Source of the DNA: a bacterium 1xD42-67
GTDB lineage: Bacteria; Bacillota; Clostridia; Oscillospirales; Oscillospiraceae
Assembly: GCA_003612335.1 (NCBI GenBank)
Contig: RAYO01000025.1
Location: forward strand, 1-64,000
Direction of reading: 5' to 3'
Length of the DNA: 64,000 bases
The position numbers were made by a program, and so were the translations under genes. The notes beneath the pieces were generated by a model. The model was not told the origin of the DNA. It did not search any database and saw only the letters and a list, made by a program, of their open reading frames with translations. Below, in pieces: positions 51,284-59,403 of the stretch (the stretch's first letter is position 1; every line of letters starts with the position of its first letter).

Positions 51284-52297
51284 TCAGTCCTCGAACTGGT
51301 CCACGTTGTCCTTGGTGACCACAGAGACGCCGGTGTCCACCTGGGTCTCGGCCAGAGCCTTGCCCTGCATCAGGTCCACAGCGGCCTGGATGGACTTCTC
51401 GCCCATGACGTTGGGGTTCTGAGCCATGAAGGCCAGCATCTCGCCGTCACGGACATGAGCGCGGTTGGAGGAGGAGTTGTCGAAGCCCACGCACAGGATG
51501 TTCTTGCCGCCGGCATTGGCCTCCTTGACCGCGTTGGCGGCGCCGTTGGTCGCGCCGTCATTGGCGCCGTAGACAGCGATGACGCCGTCCTGGATCAGCG
51601 CGTTGGTCAGCTCCTGGGCCTTGACGGCGTCGCCGTCGGAATACTGGACCTCGCCCATGGTGAAGCCGGTGCCCTCGAAGGCGGACTTGAAGCCGTCCAC
51701 ACGGTCGATGCAGGACTGCACGCCGGCCTGGGCGGAGACGATACCGATCTCGCCCTCGGTCAGGTTGGCGTCGGCCAGGTACTGCTTCATCGCCTCACCG
51801 GCCTGAGCGCCGGCGGCGAAGTTATCGGTGGCGAAGGTGGCGGAGGCGTCCAGAGAAGCGGTGGCATCCACATAGATCAGCTTGATGCCCTTGTCCAGAG
51901 CGGCCTGGAGGGCGTCGTTGCAGGCGGTGGAGTCGTTGACGGAGATGATGATGACGTCAGAGCCGTCGTTGGTAGCGGTCTCGATCATCTGGATCTGCTG
52001 GGCGTTGTCCTTCTTCTCAGGGGCCAGCCAGTTGTACTCGATATTTACGCCGGAGGACTTCAGCTCCTCCACCTTGGCCTTGGCGGCCTTCTCCAGCTTC
52101 ACCCAGTGCACGTCCATCTGGTCCATGGTGATCAGGGTGATCTTGATGGGCTCGCCGCCGCCGGCATTGCTGCCGCCGCCGTTGTTGGAGCCGCCGCCGG
52201 CATTGCTGCCGCCATTGCCGCCCTTATCACCGCCGCCGCAGGCGACGAGGGACAGCGACATAGCCAGAGCCAGGGTCATCGCAAGTAATTTCTTCAT
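51284..52297 (-). CDS. Sugar ABC transporter substrate-binding lipoprotein (RbsB-like)
   Basis: The product is 337 residues: a lipoprotein signal ending SLSLVAC (Cys20), a Gly/Asn/Ser tether (about 24-48), then a Peripla_BP_4-type domain with TLITMDQMDVHWVKLEKAA, VIIISVNDSTACNDALQAA and AVYGANDGATNGAANAV. The family binds monosaccharides such as ribose, allose, xylose or galactose; the specificity cannot be read. It lies downstream of permease and ATPase genes, an unusual A-C-B order in transcription. Confidence 0.9.
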   Translation of the reverse strand: MKKLLAMTLALAMSLSLVACGGGDKGGNGGSNAGGGSNNGGGSNAGGGEPIKITLITMDQMDVHWVKLEKAAKAKVEELKSSGVNIEYNWLAPEKKDNAQQIQMIETATNDGSDVIIISVNDSTACNDALQAALDKGIKLIYVDATASLDASATFATDNFAAGAQAGEAMKQYLADANLTEGEIGIVSAQAGVQSCIDRVDGFKSAFEGTGFTMGEVQYSDGDAVKAQELTNALIQDGVIAVYGANDGATNGAANAVKEANAGGKNILCVGFDNSSSNRAHVRDGEMLAFMAQNPNVMGEKSIQAAVDLMQGKALAETQVDTGVSVVTKDNVDQFED

Positions 52298-52361
52298 GTT
52301 GTGATCCTCCGTTTATTGTTTTTTATTGTAAGGGCACAGGCCCGTACAATCCTTTTTCGGG

Positions 52362-52377
52362 CGGGAGCGCTCTCCCG
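52362..52377 (-). other. Intercistronic hairpin before the binding-protein gene
   Basis: CGGGAG-CGCT-CTCCCG forms a compact six-base-pair stem, extended by flanking G/C bases, in the 85-bp gap between the permease stop and the binding-protein start. It has no T run, so it probably marks an RNA processing or stabilisation point that lets the binding protein be made in excess. Confidence 0.45.
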
Positions 52378-52382
52378 GGGCT

Positions 52383-53375
52383 TCAGGACTTGCTCTTGGG
52401 ACGGCGGGAGCCGTTGCGGCGGATGACGTCGAAGAGGACGCAGGCCACCACCAGGATGCCGATGACGATGTTCCGGTAGGCCACAGGCACCTTGGCGAAG
52501 GTCAGGCCGGACTGGAGGATGGCCCACACCGCCGCGCCGGCGATGACGCCCACCAGCAGACCGCTGCCGCCCAGGGTGGACACGCCGCCGATGACGGCCG
52601 CGGCCACAGCATACATCTCATAGCTCATGCCGGCGCTCATGTCGCCCATGCCCGACTGGGCCAGGGTCACCAGGCCGGTGAGGAACGCGCAGAAGGAAGA
52701 GACCATATAAGCCTTGGTGGTGGCGGTGAAGACGTTCACGCCGGACAGCCGGGCGGCGTCCACATTGGAGCCGATGGCGTAGATGTGCCGGCCGGAGCGG
52801 GTGAAGGACAGGATGTAGAAGAAGATGGCCCACACGATCAGGGCGATCCACACGCCGTTGAACACCCCGGCGGTCTTACCGTAGTACAGCAGGTCCTTGA
52901 ACGCCTTGGCAGCGCCCTCGGTGCCGATGTTGTCGGTGTTATAGTTGTTGTTGGCCAGCTGGGCGATGCCTCGGGCGATGGTCATAGTGCCCAAAGTAGC
53001 AATGAAGGGTGGGAGCTTGAACTTGCCCACCAGTACGCCGTTGATGAAGCCCACCAGCATACAGCAGACGAAGGCGACCAGGATCGCTACCACAGGGGCA
53101 AAGCCGTTGCACATCATGGTGGCAGAGATCATGGCGCTCATGCCCAGCACCGAGCCGATCGACAGGTCGATGTTGCCGGTGATACACACATAGGCCTGGC
53201 CGATGCCCACCAGCAGGTAGGGGACGATGGAGCGCAGCAGGGTCATGATGCTGTCCGGCTTGATGAAGTTGGGGTTCATGCAGGAGAAGACGATCATCAG
53301 GATGATCACGCCTGCGAAGGCGGTGATGACAGAGGCGGCGCTCTGGCTTATGGTGATCTTTTTCTTGTTTTCCAT
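52383..53375 (-). CDS. Sugar ABC transporter permease (RbsC-like)
   Basis: The product is 330 residues with eight to ten membrane segments. Typical RbsC patterns are present: CMNPNFIKPDSIMTLLRS, CITGNIDLSIGSVLGMSAM, KLPPFIATLGTMTIARGIA, and GRHIYAIGSNVDAARLSGVN (the cytoplasmic EAA-like coupling region). The start at MENKKKITI has GGAG ten bases upstream. It lies 36 bases after the ATPase gene. Confidence 0.92.
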   Translation of the reverse strand: MENKKKITISQSAASVITAFAGVIILMIVFSCMNPNFIKPDSIMTLLRSIVPYLLVGIGQAYVCITGNIDLSIGSVLGMSAMISATMMCNGFAPVVAILVAFVCCMLVGFINGVLVGKFKLPPFIATLGTMTIARGIAQLANNNYNTDNIGTEGAAKAFKDLLYYGKTAGVFNGVWIALIVWAIFFYILSFTRSGRHIYAIGSNVDAARLSGVNVFTATTKAYMVSSFCAFLTGLVTLAQSGMGDMSAGMSYEMYAVAAAVIGGVSTLGGSGLLVGVIAGAAVWAILQSGLTFAKVPVAYRNIVIGILVVACVLFDVIRRNGSRRPKSKS

Positions 53376-53410
53376 TGCTCTGACACTCCTTCTATTTTCG
53401 ATCCGCCCGC

Positions 53411-54919
53411 TCAGCTCTCGTTGGAGCCGAACCGGGTGGCATAGGTCATGATCTCCTGTTCGCTGGTGCTCCGGGGGTCCACCTCGCCGGTGATGCGCCC
53501 GTTGCACATGACCAGGATGCGGTCAGAGATGCCCATGACCTCGGGCAGCTCGCTGGATACGATGATGACCACCACGCCGTCCTTCTTCAGCTGGTTGATG
53601 ATCTGATAGATCTCCACCTTAGCGGCCACGTCGATGCCCCGGGTGGGCTCATCGAAGATGACCACGCGGGAGTTCCGCGCCAGCCACTTGGCCACGACGA
53701 TCTTCTGCTGGTTGCCGCCGGACAGACTGCCTGCCGCCACCTCGGCGCTGGCCATCTTGATGGTCAGGGAGGACTTGCCTTTCTCGATCATCTCGTTCTC
53801 CCGGCTGCGGATCACGTTGCCGATGGGGCCGCAGATCAGATCCAGGTTGGGCAGGGCGATATTGTCCCGGATGGTCAGCTTGGTACACAGGCCATCCTTT
53901 TTCCGGTCCTCAGGGGCCAGCACGATGCCCTGGCGGATGGCGTCGGCGGGGGAGTGGATGCGGAGCTCCTTGCCGTCCAGGATCACCTGGCCGCTCTCCT
54001 TGGGGTCGGCGCCGAAGATGGCCCGCATGGCCTCGGTGCGGCCCGCGCCCACCAGCCCGGAGAAGCCCAGGACCTCGCCCTCATAAGCCTCAAAGCTGAT
54101 GCCCTTCACTGCCCGGCCTGCTCGAAGGCCCTTCACCTCCAGCACCTTCTTCCCTCTGGGCACCGTGTCCCTGGGGAACTGCTCGGTGATCTCCCGGCCC
54201 ACCATGTTGGCGATGATCTCCTCCATGGTGAAGTCGGCGAACCTGCCCTCGGTGATATAGTGGCCGTCCCGCATGATGGTCACGCTGTCCACGATGTGGT
54301 GCAGCTCCTGGAGGCGGTGGCTGATGTACACGATGGCACAGCCCTGGCTGCGCAGCTCCTTGACGATGCGGAACATCTCCTCGATCTCCGCGTTGGACAG
54401 GGCGGAGGAGGGCTCATCCATCACCAGCACCTTGGCGTTGATCAGCAGGGCCTTGGCGATCTCCACCATCTGCTGCCGGCCCACAGGCAGGTCGCCCACG
54501 ATGGTGTTGGGGTCCAGGTCGTGGATGCCCAGCTTTTTCAGCTGCTCCACCGCCTGGCGGTTCATCTCGGCGGTGTCCAGCCGGCCGCCCTTCACGATCT
54601 CCCGGCCGAGGAACATGTTGTTGGCCACCGTCAGGTGCTGGCACATGTTCAGCTCCTGGTGGATGATGGCCACGCCCAGCTCCTGGGCCTGCTTGGTGTT
54701 CAGGTCCCCCTCCACCTTGTGGCCGAAGATGGTGATGTCCCCGGAATCCCGGGTGTATACACCGGAGAGGATCTTCATCAGGGTGGACTTGCCGGCGCCG
54801 TTCTCTCCCAACAGCGCCATGACTTCACCTGTCCGCAGGTGGAGCTGGACGTCGTCCAGGGCCTTGACGCCGGGGAAGGTCTTGGTGACGTGCTCCATGG
54901 AAACAGCGTACTCGCTCAT
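53411..54919 (-). CDS. Sugar ABC transporter ATPase, two-domain (RbsA-like)
   Basis: The product is 502 residues with two ABC domains. The N-terminal one has Walker A GENGAGKST, signature LPVGRQQMVEIAKAL and Walker B VLVMDEPSSAL. The C-terminal one has a degenerate Walker A (GLVGAGRTEAM), signature SLSGGNQQKIVVAKWL and Walker B VVIFDEPTRGID. This is the standard layout of RbsA/MglA/AlsA proteins. AGGAGC lies upstream of the start. Confidence 0.93.
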   Translation of the reverse strand: MSEYAVSMEHVTKTFPGVKALDDVQLHLRTGEVMALLGENGAGKSTLMKILSGVYTRDSGDITIFGHKVEGDLNTKQAQELGVAIIHQELNMCQHLTVANNMFLGREIVKGGRLDTAEMNRQAVEQLKKLGIHDLDPNTIVGDLPVGRQQMVEIAKALLINAKVLVMDEPSSALSNAEIEEMFRIVKELRSQGCAIVYISHRLQELHHIVDSVTIMRDGHYITEGRFADFTMEEIIANMVGREITEQFPRDTVPRGKKVLEVKGLRAGRAVKGISFEAYEGEVLGFSGLVGAGRTEAMRAIFGADPKESGQVILDGKELRIHSPADAIRQGIVLAPEDRKKDGLCTKLTIRDNIALPNLDLICGPIGNVIRSRENEMIEKGKSSLTIKMASAEVAAGSLSGGNQQKIVVAKWLARNSRVVIFDEPTRGIDVAAKVEIYQIINQLKKDGVVVIIVSSELPEVMGISDRILVMCNGRITGEVDPRSTSEQEIMTYATRFGSNES

Positions 54920-55014
54920 TGCTCGGCTCCTCTCATACTAGAATGGTCCTCCTCTGTGCTCCGCATCAGCGCGGAGCACAGCCATGCCCCGGGGCATGTC
55001 GGCTCACAGGTCTT

Positions 55015-55692
55015 TCAGTCCTTGGCGGGGGGATACTCGTTGCAAAGCAGGCGGTAGGGGGGCTCATCCTCCTCGATGGTGGGGAACCGGGAGGGCATAT
55101 CCAGGAACCGGTTATCGGTGTTGTCGTCGTTGCACATGGACACCTCACCGATCAGGGTGGGCTCGCCGACCACGCTGAACTCGTGGTAGTAGTAGGGGTA
55201 GAGGGACAGGGACTCGCCGGGGTCGAGGATGATCTCGCTGCCGGCGGGGACCATGTAGCGCCGGCCGTCCTGGCAGATCTCCACATCGGTGTCCGCCAAG
55301 CCCTCGTCCTTGGTGGCGTTCCACAGGCGGAACTTCAGCTGGCCGCCTCCCCGGTTGATGATGTCCTCCATCTTGTTCCAGTGGAAGTGGTTGGGGGAGA
55401 CCTGGCCGGGCCGGAGATACATGATCTTCTCGGCATAGGTCTTGGTGTACTTGGGGTCGTGGACGTTGCCGTTGCGGATGGTGATCAGGGCCAGGCCGAT
55501 CTTGCCATAGTCCCCCAGTCCGTAGTCGGTGATGTCCCAGCCCAGGGCGTTGTCCCGGATCTCGTCGTACTCGTGGCCCTTCTCGGCCCACTCCTCGGGG
55601 GTGAAGCCCAGGAAGGGGGGCAGGGCGAACTTATACTCCTTCAGCATAGCCTCGAATTCCTTGATGATGGCGTTGATCTCTGAACGCTTCAT
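55015..55692 (-). CDS. D-lyxose/D-mannose ketol-isomerase (cupin type)
   Basis: The product is 225 residues, the length of the cupin D-lyxose isomerase family (EC 5.3.1.15 group). The metal site is visible as SPNHFHWNKMEDIINRGGG (HxH...E pattern), with a third His in YYYHEFSVVGEP. The N-terminal EINAIIKEFEAMLKEYKF and FLGFTPEEW are typical. These enzymes interconvert D-lyxose and D-xylulose, and often D-mannose and D-fructose. It suggests the locus works on an unphosphorylated aldose after import. AAGGAAG precedes the start. Confidence 0.85.
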   Translation of the reverse strand: MKRSEINAIIKEFEAMLKEYKFALPPFLGFTPEEWAEKGHEYDEIRDNALGWDITDYGLGDYGKIGLALITIRNGNVHDPKYTKTYAEKIMYLRPGQVSPNHFHWNKMEDIINRGGGQLKFRLWNATKDEGLADTDVEICQDGRRYMVPAGSEIILDPGESLSLYPYYYHEFSVVGEPTLIGEVSMCNDDNTDNRFLDMPSRFPTIEEDEPPYRLLCNEYPPAKD

Positions 55693-55737
55693 AAGATCTA
55701 TCTTCCTTTCTTATCCTCTCCCGCGTCGGGAGCAAAG

Positions 55738-56790
55738 TCAACGGTCTAACATGGCCTGGATCTCTGCCCGGGCCGCCTCCAGCTCCGCCGCGCCCTCCAG
55801 CACGGTGAAGGTGAGGACGTTCTTCTCCTTGGCGAAGGGGGCCAGGCGATGGAGGTCGCCCCGCTCCTCGTGGAAGAGCCGGCCGTATACGCTGGAGTTG
55901 GCGGGCTCCAGGCCCAGCACATAGTCCCCGGAGGCGATGGACTTCCACTCCATGAAGTAGGGCAGATGCTTTTGGGTGAACCCGATCTTCAGTCCAAGCC
56001 CCAACTTCTCGTTGATCACGCACACCACGCCTCTTCCGTCTTTCGTATAAGCCAGGTCGTGGATAAAAACGTATTCCGGTTCGCCGTCCTTGGGGGGATC
56101 CATCACGTTCCACTTGTCCTCGTGGCCGGCGGCCGCCTCGTCCCGGGGGACCACCGACCGGGTGGGGGCCAGCAGCTCGGTCCCCTCGTCCAGCAGGGGG
56201 TAGCCGATGTTGATGTGGTACAACAGCATCAGTGGCTCATCCCGGAAGCCCTGATTCTCGATCTCGTCGATGATGGCGACGGTTTTGGAGCCGTACACCG
56301 TCTCAATGCTCCGGCGCAGGACCAGGTTTTCTCCGAACAGCTCCCCCTCCCGCATCTCGCCGGAGGTGCGCAGAACATAATTCCCCGCCTCCCAGACTCC
56401 GTCGCCGCGGAGGTGCTCCGCCGGTGTGGTGCGGATCCGGCCATGCATGGGGTAGTCCGTCCCATCCACGGTGCAAGGCGCACAGATATTCTCCAGGCCG
56501 GCGGTGAAGAACAGTCCGCCCATGATGCTGCGCAGGGCCTCCTGTCCGCGGGTGTCGTAGTGGTTCCGCCCCTGGAGGCCGGGCTTGGACAGGAAGCTGA
56601 AGTTGACCCCCTTGTAAGAGAACTCCCCCACATCCAAGCACTTATCGGCCAATACTTTATATTGCAGCGGACCGTTCTTCACCTCGTACGCCTTTAATCC
56701 GGAGGCGCGGCCCTCCCCGTAGGTCATCGGGCGGACATAGGCCAGCTGCTGCATATTGCCTACCCGCCGCAGTAAATTCTGTCTGTCCAT
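55738..56790 (-). CDS. Aldose 1-epimerase-like protein, DUF4432 family
   Basis: The product is 350 residues with a galactose-mutarotase-like beta-sandwich of the DUF4432 type: ENICAPCTVDGTDYPMHGRI (the His of the conserved HGR), LMLLYHINIGYPLLDEG (conserved His/Asn-Gly-Pro region) and WKSIASGDYVLGLEPANSS (catalytic Glu in GLEPAN). The family is found in sugar loci and is thought to bind aldoses or act as a mutarotase. The start at MDRQNLLRRV has GGAGTGAG upstream; a long upstream extension of the frame overlaps the SIS gene and is not coding. Confidence 0.82.
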   Translation of the reverse strand: MDRQNLLRRVGNMQQLAYVRPMTYGEGRASGLKAYEVKNGPLQYKVLADKCLDVGEFSYKGVNFSFLSKPGLQGRNHYDTRGQEALRSIMGGLFFTAGLENICAPCTVDGTDYPMHGRIRTTPAEHLRGDGVWEAGNYVLRTSGEMREGELFGENLVLRRSIETVYGSKTVAIIDEIENQGFRDEPLMLLYHINIGYPLLDEGTELLAPTRSVVPRDEAAAGHEDKWNVMDPPKDGEPEYVFIHDLAYTKDGRGVVCVINEKLGLGLKIGFTQKHLPYFMEWKSIASGDYVLGLEPANSSVYGRLFHEERGDLHRLAPFAKEKNVLTFTVLEGAAELEAARAEIQAMLDR

Positions 56791-56795
56791 TGCGC

Positions 56796-57371
56796 TCACT
56801 CCAAGTTTGCGTGATACTGCCACAGGGCTTTCATATCCAGCTGCCGCTGCTCCACGATGATCTTGGCCAGGATGTCCCCCAGGAGGAGGACCGACTGCTC
56901 GAAGAGGGAGGTCATGATCTGGCAGGAGTCGATCTCGTCTTCCAGATAGAACTTGGTGCGCACTGGGATCCGGACCATGAAGTCCGCGATGTCCTTCATC
57001 TCGCTGTTGGGGTTGGAGCCGATGTGGACGATCCTGCACCCCACGGCGCTCCTGGCCTTCTTGGCGATCCCCAGGGGGAAGAGGGAGGCCCCGGAACCGG
57101 AGCCCACGATCAGCAGGTCGTCCTTGGTGATGGCCGGCTCTGTGATCTCCCCCACATAGTGGGCTCGGATCCCCAGGTGGGCCAGCCGTTTGCACACGCA
57201 CTGGAGGCTGAGGAGCACCCGGCCCACCCCCACGAAGAAGACCTGGTCGGCCTCCAGGATGGCCTGGGCCAGCTGCTCCACGCTGGCTGGATCGATGCTG
57301 TCCAGGGTCCGCTTCAGCTCATCCAGCACACCGGCACAGGTGTCCTGATACTGCTTGGCAAAGCTGCTCAT
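56796..57371 (-). CDS. Divergent SIS-domain sugar-phosphate isomerase (PHI-like)
   Basis: The product is 191 residues with the PHI length and the C-terminal YHANLE signature, but the phosphate-binding first loop reads GVGRVLLSLQCVCKRL rather than GxGRSG, and the second reads VGSGSGASLFPLGIA rather than SGSGET. The Ser of the first loop is therefore missing. The locus already has a canonical hxlB at 49413, so this one probably acts on a different sugar phosphate. Its ATG overlaps the stop of the epimerase gene (ATGA, 57368-57371), indicating coupling. Confidence 0.78.
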   Translation of the reverse strand: MSSFAKQYQDTCAGVLDELKRTLDSIDPASVEQLAQAILEADQVFFVGVGRVLLSLQCVCKRLAHLGIRAHYVGEITEPAITKDDLLIVGSGSGASLFPLGIAKKARSAVGCRIVHIGSNPNSEMKDIADFMVRIPVRTKFYLEDEIDSCQIMTSLFEQSVLLLGDILAKIIVEQRQLDMKALWQYHANLE

Positions 57372-58081
57372 CTCGCTGTCCCTCCCAAAATATCCTGGCG
57401 CAGGGCGTCCATGGCCTCAAAGTCCGCCGCCAGGCTGTCCTTCTTCACGCAGGTGCTGCCCACCACATACAGGTCCACATCCCTCCCGAAGGTACGGACA
57501 TTTTCCCGGGAAACGCGGCCGTCGATCTCGATCTTGGCGGACAGGCCCCGCTCGTCGATCATCCTCCGCAGCTCTCTCACCTTCCGCTCGCCGTAGGGCA
57601 CCTGGCTCTCCCCCTTAGCGGAGGCATAGCCTGGATTGATCAGCATGAGCAGCACCGTGTCGCACTTGTCCAGCACATACTCCAGCGTGGACAGAGGGGT
57701 CGCGGGCTTGAGCGCCACCCCGGCTTTGACGCCGGCAGCATGGATCCGGTTCAGCATCCCATCGATGTGGGGCTGGGTCTCGGCGTGGAACACGATCTGA
57801 TCCGCTCCAAGGTCCAGCAGCTCATCCACGAAATAGTCCTGCTGCGTCACCATCAGGTGGCAGTCGAAGAACAGGTCTGTCCGCCCCCTCAGCTGGCGCA
57901 CGGTGTCCAGACCCAGGGGCATACTGGGACTGAAGTGGCCGTCCAGGATGTCCACATGGAGCATCCCGATCCCCGCCCCCTCCAGCGTCCGCACCGACTG
58001 CTCCACATTGCACAGGTCGCAGCAGGAGATCAGGGAGGGGGAGTAGACCAGGGGCTGGCTCCATATCGTCTCTCTATCCAT
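57368..58081 (-). CDS. Ribulose-phosphate/allulose-phosphate 3-epimerase family protein
   Basis: The product is 237 residues, a TIM barrel of the Rpe family. It has YSPSLISCCDLCNVE, HVDILDGHFSPSMPLG with the metal-binding Asp, DCHLMVTQQDYFVDEL, and EIDGRVSRENV with the last Asp. DCHLMVT is the AlsE-like form, whereas housekeeping Rpe has VHLMV. The usual HPGFGGQ loop is replaced by INPGYASAKGES. These differences point to a specialised 3-epimerase, for example on a ketohexose 6-phosphate. It lies 15 bases after the kinase gene. Confidence 0.8.
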   Translation of the reverse strand: MDRETIWSQPLVYSPSLISCCDLCNVEQSVRTLEGAGIGMLHVDILDGHFSPSMPLGLDTVRQLRGRTDLFFDCHLMVTQQDYFVDELLDLGADQIVFHAETQPHIDGMLNRIHAAGVKAGVALKPATPLSTLEYVLDKCDTVLLMLINPGYASAKGESQVPYGERKVRELRRMIDERGLSAKIEIDGRVSRENVRTFGRDVDLYVVGSTCVKKDSLAADFEAMDALRQDILGGTAR

Positions 58082-58096
58082 CGATCCTTCTCCTCC

Positions 58097-59032
58097 TCAT
58101 CGGGCCAGGAACGCCTCGATCTCCGCCCGGGTGGGCAGGGCGGGGATGGCCCCCTTCTTCTGCACTGTCAGGCCGCCGGCGGCGTTGCCGTAGGCCATGG
58201 CCCGGCTGACGATCTCCTTCGTCAGCTGCTCCGTTCTGTCCACCCCCTGGATCCGCAGGCTGGACAGGAACGCACCCCAGAAGGCATCGCCGGCGCCGTT
58301 GGTGTCTACACAGGTCACCTTGTGGCTGGCCACGTCCCAGGTCTCCCCGGCGAAGAAGCACCGGGCCCCAGCGTCCCCCAGAGTCTCCACCACCACAGCG
58401 ATCCGGAGCTCCTCCATCAGGGCGGGCAGGGCGCTCTCGCCGCCCATCATGTCCACCTCCTCGTCAGACACCTTCAGCAGGTCCACATAGGAAAGAATCT
58501 CCCGCACCTTGGCGGCGCAGGCAGCCTGATCGTCCTTCCACATCACGTTGCGGTAGTTCACGTCAAAGCTGACCAGCTTGCCCAGCTCGTGGCCCAGGCG
58601 CAGGGCCTTGGCGGTGGCCTCCGCCGCCGGGGAGGCGGACAGAGAGCAGGATCCGGCGTGGACGATGGCGCTGTCCCGGATGTCCGCCTCCTTCACCGCC
58701 GCCTCCGACAGGAACATGTCCGCCCCGGGCTTCCGGGCGAAGGTGAAGCTGCGGTCACCGTCGGGGGCCAGGGTGACGAAGGCCAGGGTGGTGATGGCCT
58801 CTCCGCACAGGTCAGGATTCAAGACCTTCACGCCGTTCTCCTCCAGGGTCCGGACCAGGAAGCGGCCGAAGTCGTCATCCCCCACGCTGCTGCACACCCC
58901 CGCCTCCAGCCCGCTGCGGGCGGCAGTGATGGCGGCATTGGCAGGGGCCCCGCCTGGGTTGCGGATATAGCTGGCTGGCTCACTGCCAGGGGTGAAATCG
59001 ATCACGAGCTCTCCAATGCTGTAAAGGTCCAT
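58097..59032 (-). CDS. PfkB-family sugar kinase (fructokinase-like)
   Basis: The product is 311 residues. It has the PfkB signature 1 region GGAPANAAITAARSGLEAG and signature 2 DTNGAGDAFWGAFLSSL, with catalytic Asp in GAGDAF. The N-terminal IGELVIDFTPG resembles ScrK-type fructokinases. It probably phosphorylates the ketose made by the cupin isomerase. It is the first structural gene of the operon after the ROK regulator and has a strong promoter with an internal palindrome upstream. Confidence 0.85.
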   Translation of the reverse strand: MDLYSIGELVIDFTPGSEPASYIRNPGGAPANAAITAARSGLEAGVCSSVGDDDFGRFLVRTLEENGVKVLNPDLCGEAITTLAFVTLAPDGDRSFTFARKPGADMFLSEAAVKEADIRDSAIVHAGSCSLSASPAAEATAKALRLGHELGKLVSFDVNYRNVMWKDDQAACAAKVREILSYVDLLKVSDEEVDMMGGESALPALMEELRIAVVVETLGDAGARCFFAGETWDVASHKVTCVDTNGAGDAFWGAFLSSLRIQGVDRTEQLTKEIVSRAMAYGNAAGGLTVQKKGAIPALPTRAEIEAFLAR

Positions 59033-59066
59033 GGCTCGACCGCCTTTCTTAAGAAGGATTTGATTC

Positions 59067-59137
59067 GTAAATTCGATTTACCTGTTTTTGTAATCTTTTT
59101 GTAACAATAATCTACCACGGCCGATATCCCTTGTCAA
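59067..59137 (-). promoter_or_regulatory. Sugar operon promoter with candidate ROK operator
   Basis: Minus-strand -35 TTGACA (59132-59137), 17-bp spacer and -10 TAGATT (59109-59114). Downstream of the expected start is a perfect palindrome GTAAAT-TCG-ATTTAC (59067-59081), placed to block elongation or initiation when bound. The nearby ROK regulator is the natural candidate to bind it. Confidence 0.6.
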
Positions 59138-59403
59138 CCGGACTTTTTCTCAGTTTTTTGACATCCCCTCTATTTCTCCCGTCTTTTTGGCAGTCAAAAC
59201 GGTCCAATTTTTCTGTCTGTACGAGAAAAAGCCAGGGATGGCAGGGAAAAAGCGTGGTTTTTCTAAAACCCGGAGACCGCCGCTGTGCGATCCGCAGATT
59301 TTATACTTTCGCTTTACGAACTGCCCTCTCCCTGTCGAGAAGTGCAGAAAAACGAGGACCGCCTGAGGGCGGTCCCCATCTCTCTTATCTCGTATCAGGA
59401 TCG
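59138..59403 (-). terminator. Gap between ROK gene and sugar operon, with ROK terminator
   Basis: The only clear element is a terminator for the ROK gene on the minus strand: GGACCGCC-CTCA-GGCGGTCC (59375-59356) followed by TCGTTTTT (to about 59347). The rest (59138-59346) is AT-richer and has no gene. Confidence 0.65.
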
